A DNA stretch of 64,000 nt from Methyloversatilis sp. (GTDB lineage Bacteria; Pseudomonadota; Gammaproteobacteria; Burkholderiales; Rhodocyclaceae). Each line of letters starts with the position of its first letter. The first letter of the stretch is position 1. The stretch spans positions 62,001 to 126,000 of the forward strand of contig NZ_JAUYNV010000019.1 in the NCBI RefSeq assembly GCF_030698125.1, read 5' to 3'. A model generated the notes under the pieces. The model searched no databases. It saw nothing but the letters and a program-made list of their open reading frames with translations, and was not told the DNA's origin. A program made the translations under genes and the position numbers. Below are positions 36,665 through 45,014 of the stretch, piece after piece.

Positions 36665-39600
36665 TCAGTGAAAACTTCTGACTCTACGGAGCACTTCGGC
36701 AATCCATCCCGTTGATTCAACAGGGGTGCTGCTGCCAAAAACCTCCTGCCGGGTGGTCTTCCCGTCAGCGGAAATCTCAATCGTCGTTCCGATGCGTCCC
36801 GGTTCGAAGGTGAAGCGCAGCGTACGTTCGGAAGTTCTTATTTCGGCGCCAATTCCGTTTTTCACCGGCGTCACCGTTGCCGGCACCTGATCTCCCAGCG
36901 TCGGCTGCAGCACCACCAGAAACTGGTCGCCTGTACTCGCTTGTGACGGGCTCAGTTCGATGCGCCAGTTTCCGGCTTCGAGCGTGCCCGGTTTGCGTCT
37001 GGCGATGTCGAGCAGCACCTTGCCGCTGTTGTCGTGATTGCGGTCATCGACGAAGAATTCGAACCCGGGGCCGCCGATCGGCAAGAGCACTGGTGCGGCG
37101 GGGTGAAGAACGGTACCGAGCAGGCGGCTCGGGCCTGCGGGGGTTGCGCGTTCGATCGTGAATTTCTGTCCGGACACGACGGGCCGGGTCTGGCTGTGCA
37201 ACAGCCAGCGCTTGACGAAATCCGCCCGGGTCGCAACCACGTCGTCGAACACGACGACGGTGTCGCTGTACCGGTCATAAGCGAAGACGCGCCAGGCCCG
37301 TTCGACACGTCGGGTACGTTCGGCGAATCGTCCCTTTCCGGATGAAGGGTTCGTATAGGCCGGTGTGATGTCGGCAACGGCAACGGTCAGGCCGTCCTGC
37401 TCGAACAATTGGCTGATGCGGCCGGTGTGATAGGCCTCACGCTTGCTTTCCCACTCCCCCCTGTCGAGGGGCGCTGCGTCGCCGCCCCAGCCGGAGCCGA
37501 TGCGCCGCTGACCCCCGTCGTTCGCGATGGCGCGTGGCGGCTTGTCGTTGCGAGCAGGCATGGGCGCCGTGTCGGAGGGGTCGGTGACGGTGAGGGTGTT
37601 GTGGGCGATGGTCTGGTACGTATAGTTCAAGTGGTGATCGCTGCCGTACTCGCAGTAGCAACCACTGTCCAGCGCGAGATCGGCCGCCTTGTAGATCATG
37701 AACGCGCCTTGATCCAGATGTGAGTGTGACCAGTAGTTGTCGCCTGCCTTGAAGCTCACGTAGGTCGCATCCGGCTCCCAGCTGCTGCGTGCCACGAGTA
37801 CGCCGAGCCCGTCGAAATGGTGGCTCAGTGGGAGGGCGCGGTCTGCGGTCGCATCGAACAGAAGGTTGTCGGTCAAGGGGCCCCAGGGCCATGAGGTCGG
37901 CCTCGGGGGGCCGCTGCGCCCTGCCCAGACGGAATAGGCCGCGGAGTGACGCAATTCGACTGCCAACGCCACGGCATCCGGTGGCTTGCGATCGACAAAG
38001 GCGATGTCTCCCCAACTGAATGCGGCCTTGTCCGGCCGCTGCCGATAGACGACGAAGTCGAGAAAGCCGCGGATGGCGGGCTCCCTGGCGATGTAGTCCT
38101 CGCCCGTTGCAGAACGCCACATGGCGGGCAACTGATAGATGGCCTGGCCGATGCCGATACCCACATATTCACCGCCTTCGTGCCACCCGCCGTTCTTCCC
38201 GCCCACCTGACGCCATACCGGCAGCACGCGGTTGATCCAGTAATCGTGGGTGAAGGCCATGACGGGCGCCGCTCGCGGGTCGTCCCGGTAGATCGACAGT
38301 GTGCAGGCCATCAGGGCCTGCAGCGGCGAGTTGTAGAGGAAGACGTTATAGGGCGACATCCGCTCGACGCGGATGACGTTGATCTGGTAGTTGCAGGCTT
38401 CGATCACCTTGTCCCGGAGTCTGGGCATCAGATCGGGGGGAATGCGGTGGTGAAGCCAGTCATAGGCCAGGGCGATGGGCTTGGTCTGTTCGTGGCCGCG
38501 CCAGGTGGGCTGGAGCCGGAGCACGTGTTCGACGATGGCGCGTACATCCTGACTGCCGGGTGAAAGGGCTTCCGCGAGGATTGCGTCATTCAGATTTCCG
38601 CGCCCGCCGCCGGCCCGCTTCAGAACCTCCCGGATGTAATCCGGGTTTTCTGCCCGCAGGCGGGCGATGTCGCGGGCATCGGGATGCGGCAGGCGTGGAT
38701 GGCCTGTGCGAAAGCCGGGCAGATCCGGTTCCCGCAAGGTTTCGGCTGCGGGCAGCATGGGTTTCGACTGGGACGTCATGACCATCTCGTCGGGGCTGCG
38801 GCCGAGCGACCACGCCGTGGTCAGTCCCGAGGCGAACACGATCACGGCAAGGTTTGCGCCAAGATATGAGGCGCGTTTTGCTTCCAAAAGCCTGGAACGT
38901 GGCGCAGATGAAGGCTTTGCGCCGCCGCCCAGGTAGCGGACGGCACCCACGGCGGTGATCAGGGCAATGACCGCCGTGGTGATATCCGGCGTGCGGCCCG
39001 GGACGTACTGCTGCATCCATTCCAGCGCAAAGGCAAAAATCCCGCACAGCGCCACGACGGTCGCCGACCAGGCGTGCGACGCAGGCGCGAGCCGGCAGAG
39101 CACCGCGACGATCAGCAGGTAGGGCCACACGGTATCGGCGATGACGCTCAGGCCGAGCATCGGGTTTTCCATATGTGCCGCGAACGGTACGTAGTTCAGC
39201 ACTCGCAGCGCGCCGTTTTCGGGCGCCAGCTCGCTGATGATCAGCGACATCAGGATGGCCAGCAGACTGATTGCCGGGCGATGCGGCTTGAGCGCCCGGG
39301 GTGAGGCGAGGGCGATCAACAAGCCGATGGCGGCGCCCGCCAGCGCCTCGGCGGACAGCTGCCGGCTGACGATGACCACCTTGAGCGCAAGCACGCCGAA
39401 GATGGTCCGGCGCAGCGTGCGACCTACCGGTACCGGGTGTTTGCGCACATCGCGCACGAGCAGCGCAAGCGCCAGTATTTCCAGCGCGGTGGTCAGCGCA
39501 CGCGAACAAGAGAAGCGCGACGGGTCCGTCAACACGGATGCCAGGGGCGCAAGCCCGGACCGGATCGAACCGACGTCGAGCGATGGCACGAAGGGTGAAA

Positions 39601-40105
39601 GCTGGGAAAGTGACCAGCCGAATAGTGCGGCGAGCACCAGGTTGGCTTCGTGCCCCGGCTCGAAACGGCGCACGCGCCATGCATGCGCTGTCGCGTAGAG
39701 CTGACCCCGCGGGTTCAGCAGCCCGACGAGCACTGCGCCGGCGAGCGCTCCACCGGTGTTGAGAATGAAGTCCGACAACGACGGTACGCGCTGCGGCAGA
39801 TGGGATTGGAACGCCTCGACGCTCAGGCTCAGCGCTCCGCCGATCAGCGTTGCGACCAGGACGGAAACGACGAGCGGCCAGCGTGCGGTTGCAAGCCGGA
39901 TACCTGCGCCCAATGGAAGGTAGATCAGCGAATTGACGACCAGGTCGGGAAGTGAAAGCGCGCCGATGTTCCACGTGGACAGAAATGCAAAGGTGTCTTC
40001 GTGGGTCGTCCAGCCGGAGAACGGATACAGACTGCCGTAGGCAATCAGAGTGGCGTACGCCAGCAAGCCGATAAGTATCTGACCGCGCTTCGGGGTGTCT
40101 GACAT
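36665..40105 (-). CDS. VanZ-like (two copies) + heparinase II/III-family fusion protein (~1146 aa)
   Basis: MSDTPKRGQILIGLLAYATLIAYGSLYPFSGW and VEAFQSHLPQRVPSLSDFILNTGGALAG; second VanZ-like ALEWMQQYVPGRTPDITTAVIAL. C-terminal SHSHLDQGAFMIYKAADLALDSGCYCEYGSDHHLNYTYQTIAHNTLTV heparinase II/III motif. Confidence 0.88.
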   Translation of the reverse strand: MSDTPKRGQILIGLLAYATLIAYGSLYPFSGWTTHEDTFAFLSTWNIGALSLPDLVVNSLIYLPLGAGIRLATARWPLVVSVLVATLIGGALSLSVEAFQSHLPQRVPSLSDFILNTGGALAGAVLVGLLNPRGQLYATAHAWRVRRFEPGHEANLVLAALFGWSLSQLSPFVPSLDVGSIRSGLAPLASVLTDPSRFSCSRALTTALEILALALLVRDVRKHPVPVGRTLRRTIFGVLALKVVIVSRQLSAEALAGAAIGLLIALASPRALKPHRPAISLLAILMSLIISELAPENGALRVLNYVPFAAHMENPMLGLSVIADTVWPYLLIVAVLCRLAPASHAWSATVVALCGIFAFALEWMQQYVPGRTPDITTAVIALITAVGAVRYLGGGAKPSSAPRSRLLEAKRASYLGANLAVIVFASGLTTAWSLGRSPDEMVMTSQSKPMLPAAETLREPDLPGFRTGHPRLPHPDARDIARLRAENPDYIREVLKRAGGGRGNLNDAILAEALSPGSQDVRAIVEHVLRLQPTWRGHEQTKPIALAYDWLHHRIPPDLMPRLRDKVIEACNYQINVIRVERMSPYNVFLYNSPLQALMACTLSIYRDDPRAAPVMAFTHDYWINRVLPVWRQVGGKNGGWHEGGEYVGIGIGQAIYQLPAMWRSATGEDYIAREPAIRGFLDFVVYRQRPDKAAFSWGDIAFVDRKPPDAVALAVELRHSAAYSVWAGRSGPPRPTSWPWGPLTDNLLFDATADRALPLSHHFDGLGVLVARSSWEPDATYVSFKAGDNYWSHSHLDQGAFMIYKAADLALDSGCYCEYGSDHHLNYTYQTIAHNTLTVTDPSDTAPMPARNDKPPRAIANDGGQRRIGSGWGGDAAPLDRGEWESKREAYHTGRISQLFEQDGLTVAVADITPAYTNPSSGKGRFAERTRRVERAWRVFAYDRYSDTVVVFDDVVATRADFVKRWLLHSQTRPVVSGQKFTIERATPAGPSRLLGTVLHPAAPVLLPIGGPGFEFFVDDRNHDNSGKVLLDIARRKPGTLEAGNWRIELSPSQASTGDQFLVVLQPTLGDQVPATVTPVKNGIGAEIRTSERTLRFTFEPGRIGTTIEISADGKTTRQEVFGSSTPVESTGWIAEVLRRVRSFH

Positions 40106-40327
40106 GGGCGGACGGTGAGGTCGTTCGTTGCGATTGCGCAGTATCCGGCCGCGCCGTGCGGCAGGATCGGGCGGCTGATCGGCTGCGAGGGGGATTCCGA
40201 TTGCTGCAACCCGAAGCTTAGGGCGACGGGCCTGCTCCGGGTAGTGCCCTGAATCACGAACGCACCCGCTCGGCGCATTCCGCACATTCGATCTGTGAGA
40301 AAGTCTGCGCCCGGAGGATTGCGCATC

Positions 40328-41521
40328 ATGTACGGGTTGTTGGCTGTGGTTTTCTTTTGGGCGGTGGCGATCTACTTCTTGCGGCGCGAAATCGCCCCCG
40401 CCTGGGCTGAGCCCTGCCTGCGCCATCCCGTCTTGGTGTTCGAAGGCGACGACTGGGGCTACGGGCCGCTCGAGCAGGCCGACGCGCTGCGCGACATCGC
40501 GGTGGAGCTGGCGCGGCATCGTGATCTGACCGGACGACATCCGGTGATGACGCTCGGCGTGATCCTGGCGGGTCCGGGGGCGGCGGGAACGCCGGAAGAA
40601 GCGCTGGGCGCAGCGCGGGTCACGCTGGAGGATGCGCGGCTTGAGCCGGTCTGTGCCGCGATGGCCCAGGGTGTGCGTGCCGGGGTGTTCGATCTGCAGC
40701 TGCACGGCATGGAGCATTACCACCCGGCGGTGCTGACGCGCGCGGTTCAAATGGATCCGCAGGTGCGCGTCTGGTTGGCCGGCGCGCCCTTCGTGGAAAC
40801 CGAACAGCTGCCGTCACCCCTGCAGAGCCGCTGGACCGATGCTTCCGTGCTGCCTTCAAAGGCGTTGGACGAAGGCGACATCCGCGCCCGCGTCGCGGAC
40901 GAGGTTGCGATGTTCAGGCAGTGTTTTGGTGCCCTTCCCGAAGTGGTGGTGCCGCCCACCTTCGTCTGGAACGCATGCGTCGAGCGTGCTTGGGCGGAGC
41001 AGGGCCTGGCCGTGCTGGTGACGCCGGGCGAGCGCTACGAGACGCGCGGCACAGACGGCCTGCCGGTGGATACAGGTGTCTACTATCGCAACGGTCAGCG
41101 CTGCGCATCCGGTCTGCTCGCCATCGTGCGCAATGACTACTTCGAACCGGTGCGGGGGCATCGGACCGAGCGCGGGCTGGCGGGCCTGGCCGCGAAGTGG
41201 GCACAGCGACGGCCACTGTTGCTGGAAACCCATCGATCGAACTTCGTCGGCGCGTCGGCGCAGCGCACCGAAAGCGTTCGTGCCATCGGCGATCTGGTGT
41301 CGGCGGCATTGCACGCGCAGCCCGGCTTGCGGTTTCTGACGGTGGCCGAACTGGCGCAACACTATGTTCGGGGCGGTGACCTGATTGATCCGCGTCTGCG
41401 GACACGGCTGTTGGCGCTGCTTCACCGACTTGATCGTCCAGGACGCAGGCGCAAGATTTTCGGGCTACTTGCCGCGTTGACCATGGCTGCCGCGTTCGCG
41501 GCGTTGGTCGCCGCGGTGTGA
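40328..41521 (+). CDS. Membrane-anchored polysaccharide deacetylase-like protein
   Basis: N-terminal TM; VLVFEGDDWGYGP, DLQLHGMEHYHPAVL, PPTFVWNACVERAW, LLETHRSNFVG; C-terminal TM (IFGLLAALTMAAAFAALVAAV). Confidence 0.65.
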   Translation: MYGLLAVVFFWAVAIYFLRREIAPAWAEPCLRHPVLVFEGDDWGYGPLEQADALRDIAVELARHRDLTGRHPVMTLGVILAGPGAAGTPEEALGAARVTLEDARLEPVCAAMAQGVRAGVFDLQLHGMEHYHPAVLTRAVQMDPQVRVWLAGAPFVETEQLPSPLQSRWTDASVLPSKALDEGDIRARVADEVAMFRQCFGALPEVVVPPTFVWNACVERAWAEQGLAVLVTPGERYETRGTDGLPVDTGVYYRNGQRCASGLLAIVRNDYFEPVRGHRTERGLAGLAAKWAQRRPLLLETHRSNFVGASAQRTESVRAIGDLVSAALHAQPGLRFLTVAELAQHYVRGGDLIDPRLRTRLLALLHRLDRPGRRRKIFGLLAALTMAAAFAALVAAV

Positions 41522-41539
41522 CGCGTCCTGCCGGCGGCT

Positions 41540-41791
41540 TCAGTCAGCAAGATGTTCGGTGACGAACTGATGCAGCGAACCGAAGGTCGCGAAGGTGCTG
41601 CCGTCGATATCGGCGTCGTCCAGTGTCACACCGAACTGCTCTTCGAGCGCCGTGATCACTGCGATGACGGCCATCGAATCGAGTTCGGGAATGGCGCCCA
41701 GCAGCGGCGTGTCGTCAGCCATTGTGTCGGCGCGCGCACCGAGATCCAGCACTTGCCGAAGCAGTTCGCGCAAGGTATGCCGCGTATCCAC
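41540..41791 (-). CDS. Acyl carrier protein / phosphopantetheine-binding protein
   Basis: 83-aa VDTRHTLRELLRQVLDLGARADTMADDTPLLGAIPELDSMAVIAVITALEEQFGVTLDDADID; DSM phosphopantetheine site; GTG start. Confidence 0.88.
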   Translation of the reverse strand: MDTRHTLRELLRQVLDLGARADTMADDTPLLGAIPELDSMAVIAVITALEEQFGVTLDDADIDGSTFATFGSLHQFVTEHLAD

Positions 41792-41913
41792 TCTGCTCTC
41801 CCTGTATTCCGCCGTCTCGAGGGCGTGTGGTTTGAATTTGTCACTCCGGGGCGTCGCTCCGGGCGCACGATAGTATAGGTTTTGCCTTGTTTGCGTCCTG
41901 CCGATTGCCCTCG

Positions 41914-43503
41914 ATGCCCGTTCCAAGCCTGCTGAACCATCTGGTCGAACATGCAGCCGCACGCGATGGCAACGCTTGCGCGCTGCGCGCCAATGGCATC
42001 GATTTTTCCTACGCCATGCTGGCGCAGCAGGTTGAGGCGTGTGCGCATGGCCTGCTGGCACTGGGCGTGTGTCGCGGCGACCGGGTGTGCATCTTCCTCG
42101 AAAAGCGTTTCGAAGCCGTGGTGGCCAGTTTTGGCGCCGCAGCCTGCGGCGCCGTGTTCGTGCCGATCAATCCGCTACTCAAGGCGGCGCAGATTGGTCA
42201 CATCCTGCGCGACAGCGGTGCTCGTGTGCTCATCACGTCGACGTTCCGGCTTGCCGCGCTCGGCACTCTTCCGCCCGAATGTCCCGCGTTGGCGCATACC
42301 GTGCTGGTCGATGGCGATGCGCCAGGTGCCCTGCCATGGGCCTCCTTCATGGATGCGCCGGCGCGTGCGATGCACCGCGTGATCGACAGCGATATGGCGG
42401 CCATCCTGTATACATCCGGAAGTACGGGACAGCCGAAAGGCGTGGTGCTGTCGCACCGGAACATGGTTTCGGGCGCGTGCAGTGTGGCGGGCTATCTCGG
42501 CAACCACGCAGGCGATACGATTCTGGCGGCGCTGCCGCTGTCCTTCGATGCAGGGTTTTCGCAACTGACCACCGGATTCCTGAGCGGTGCCCGGGTGGTG
42601 CTGATCAATTACCTGATGGCCCGCGACGTCGTAAAGGCGATGGCTGCCGAGCGGGTGACCGGACTGACCGCCGTGCCGCCTCTATATATGCAGATCGTTC
42701 AGTTGCCGTGGCCGGAATCCATCGATTCGCACCTGCGCTACTTCGCAAGTACCGGCGGGCGCATGCCGCGTGTCACGCTGGACGCGCTGCGCGCACGCGC
42801 GCCTTCCGCCAGGCCCTTCCTGATGTACGGTTTGACCGAAGCCTTCCGTGCGACCTACCTGCCGCCCGAGCAGGTGGATCTGCGGCCCGATTCCATCGGG
42901 CGTGCCATTCCGAATGCTGAAGTACTCGTGCTGCGGGAGGACGGTCGCCAGTGTGCGCCCGGGGAAGTCGGGGAGCTTGTACAGCGGGGTTCGCTGGTGG
43001 CGCAGGGCTACTGGAACGATGCCGCGCAAACGGCCGAACGCTTCCGTCCCTTGCCCGCAGCCGCGGAGGTGAATCCCCCCGGCCTGCTGCGCGATGAGAT
43101 CGTGGTGTTCTCCGGAGATTCGGTCCGTATGGACGAGGAAGGCTATCTCTACTTCGTGGGCCGTCGCGATGACATGATCAAGACGTCCGGATACCGCGTA
43201 AGTCCGACAGAGATAGAAGAATCGCTGCTGCTGACCGGTTGCGTGGCTGAATGCGTCGCTTTCGGCGTCGAAGATGCCGGTCTCGGGCAGGTGATCGCCG
43301 TCGCCGTGCACTGTACCGGTGCGCCGGACATCGACGCGCTGCGCGCGCAGTGTCGCGCGCAGCTGCCCGTATATCAGGTGCCGGCCCATTTCATCGTGTT
43401 CGACGATGCGCTGCCTCGCAACCCGAACGGCAAGCTGGATCGGACCGCCATCGAAGCCGACGCCTGTCGTCGCTTGAATTTTTCCGCCGGAATGAAACCT
43501 TGA
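41914..43503 (+). CDS. Acyl-CoA ligase (AMP-forming), exosortase A system-associated (TIGR03098-like)
   Basis: AAILYTSGSTGQPKGVVLSHRNMVSGA, YGLTEAFRATYLPPEQVDLRPDSIGRAIPN, GRRDDMIKTSGYRVSPTEIEE, PRNPNGKLDR. Confidence 0.93.
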   Translation: MPVPSLLNHLVEHAAARDGNACALRANGIDFSYAMLAQQVEACAHGLLALGVCRGDRVCIFLEKRFEAVVASFGAAACGAVFVPINPLLKAAQIGHILRDSGARVLITSTFRLAALGTLPPECPALAHTVLVDGDAPGALPWASFMDAPARAMHRVIDSDMAAILYTSGSTGQPKGVVLSHRNMVSGACSVAGYLGNHAGDTILAALPLSFDAGFSQLTTGFLSGARVVLINYLMARDVVKAMAAERVTGLTAVPPLYMQIVQLPWPESIDSHLRYFASTGGRMPRVTLDALRARAPSARPFLMYGLTEAFRATYLPPEQVDLRPDSIGRAIPNAEVLVLREDGRQCAPGEVGELVQRGSLVAQGYWNDAAQTAERFRPLPAAAEVNPPGLLRDEIVVFSGDSVRMDEEGYLYFVGRRDDMIKTSGYRVSPTEIEESLLLTGCVAECVAFGVEDAGLGQVIAVAVHCTGAPDIDALRAQCRAQLPVYQVPAHFIVFDDALPRNPNGKLDRTAIEADACRRLNFSAGMKP

Positions 43504-43505
43504 TC

Positions 43506-44744
43506 GTGAACGCCACCCATGCTGTGCCGTACGCCCCTGCCAATGCATTTTCGCGCGCTGACGGCGAACTGTTGATCAACGGCCAGAAGGTTTCCCGAGT
43601 GGCCGCGATGGCCGGACACACTCCTTTTTACGCGTACGACCGCAGCCTGATCGACGCCCGCGTGGGCTTGCTGCGTCGGCTGCTGCCGGCCGGCGTGCAA
43701 CTGCATTACGCCATGAAAGCCAATCCGATGCCGGCACTCGTCGGTTTCATGGCGCCGCGGGTCGATGGGCTTGATGTGGCATCCGGCGGTGAATTGAGAA
43801 TTGCACTGGACGCCGGCATGGCGCCGTCGCACATCAGTTTTGCCGGCCCGGGGAAGACTGCGGACGAATTGCGACAGGCACTGGCGGCCGGTGTCCTGCT
43901 GAATGTGGAGTCCGGTCGCGAAGTTGAACTGCTGGCCAGCCTGTCGGAAGAATTCGGCTGGCCAGCGCGTGTCGCCGTACGCATCAACCCGGATTTCGAA
44001 ATACGTTCTTCGGGTATGCGGATGGGGGGAGGGGCCAAGCCTTTCGGTGTCGATGCGGAGGACGTGCCCCGATTGCTTCGGCGCATCGGGTCGCTTGGTC
44101 TTGCGTTCGAGGGCTTCCACATATACGCCGGATCCCAGAATCTGAACGCCGACGCGCTGATCGACATGCAGCGACGAAGCTTCGAACTGATGCTCAGACT
44201 TGCTTCGGACGCACCATCATGTCCAGGAACACTGAACATCGGGGGCGGCTTTGGAATTCCCTATTTCCCGGGTGAGCAACCGCTGAAACTTGAACCCGTG
44301 TGCGCTGCACTGGCCGGTTTGGTGGCAGACGCCCGCATGAAGCTGCCCGGTGCGGATCTTGTGCTCGAACTTGGTCGCTACCTGGTGGGTGAGGCCGGGT
44401 TATATATATGCAGGGTGCTCGATCGCAAGGTTTCGCGCGGACAGATCTTTATCGTGGTCGACGGCGGTATGCATCACCACCTGGCGGCATCGGGAAATTT
44501 CGGCCAGGTGATCCGCCGCAACTTTCCGCTAGCCGTGGCAAACCGGATTGATGGCGTTGCGAACGAGAAGGTCAATGTGGTCGGCCCGCTGTGCACGCCG
44601 CTTGATGTGCTGGGGGACAAGGTCGATCTGGCCGAGGCCGGCCCTGGCGACCTGATCGCTGTATTTCAGTCGGGTGCCTACGGCTACAGCGCCAGTCCTG
44701 CTGCCTTCCTCGCCCATCCGGAACCTGCCGAACTGCTCGTCTGA
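43506..44744 (+). CDS. Pyridoxal-dependent decarboxylase, exosortase A system-associated (TIGR03099-like)
   Basis: HYAMKANPMPALVGFM (PLP Lys), DVASGGELRIALDAG, FHIYAGSQNLNADAL, NIGGGFGIPYFPGE, LELGRYLVGEAGLY; GTG 43506 or TTG 43500. Confidence 0.93.
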   Translation: MNATHAVPYAPANAFSRADGELLINGQKVSRVAAMAGHTPFYAYDRSLIDARVGLLRRLLPAGVQLHYAMKANPMPALVGFMAPRVDGLDVASGGELRIALDAGMAPSHISFAGPGKTADELRQALAAGVLLNVESGREVELLASLSEEFGWPARVAVRINPDFEIRSSGMRMGGGAKPFGVDAEDVPRLLRRIGSLGLAFEGFHIYAGSQNLNADALIDMQRRSFELMLRLASDAPSCPGTLNIGGGFGIPYFPGEQPLKLEPVCAALAGLVADARMKLPGADLVLELGRYLVGEAGLYICRVLDRKVSRGQIFIVVDGGMHHHLAASGNFGQVIRRNFPLAVANRIDGVANEKVNVVGPLCTPLDVLGDKVDLAEAGPGDLIAVFQSGAYGYSASPAAFLAHPEPAELLV

Positions 44745-45014
44745 AGGCATCCAGTCGCCGCTACAGAGTGGTAGAACACCCCCTGTTTATGTGGATTTTT
44801 GTGTCCTGAAGCGCGTTGTGGCGCCCTGAAACGGCTTCGCAACGTGCTTCAGTTATCACATCCCCTTGGTGCGGCTGCGTCTCGTGATGATATTCACGCT
44901 CGAAAGGCCTCGCCGCACATATCGTTCGCGCTCCACCGCTCAAGACGTCGCTTCCGGCAACCCGTTGCATGACACGACGCGAATCAAGATGAGCAGCTCG
45001 AAAAGGGGTCTACC

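Noticed and set aside
38586-39974. 462-aa minus-strand ORF in another frame
   Set aside because: Lies in an alternative frame within the VanZ-heparinase gene; Arg-rich shadow ORF.
40106-40750. N-terminal 215 residues of the 1361-aa ORF 36665-40750
   Set aside because: Overlaps the divergent 40328 gene and looks non-protein-like; MSDTPKRGQILIGLLAYATL at 40105 is a natural membrane-protein start.
41844-41864. CTCCGGG direct repeat between the divergent ACP and acyl-CoA ligase genes
   Set aside because: Only 7 bp in GC-rich sequence; no promoter with acceptable spacing alongside.
44953-44970. Possible sigma-54 promoter (CCGGCAACCCGTTGCAT) before the sugar transferase
   Set aside because: GG-to-GC spacing is 9 nt instead of the required 10, and TGGCAC is degraded.
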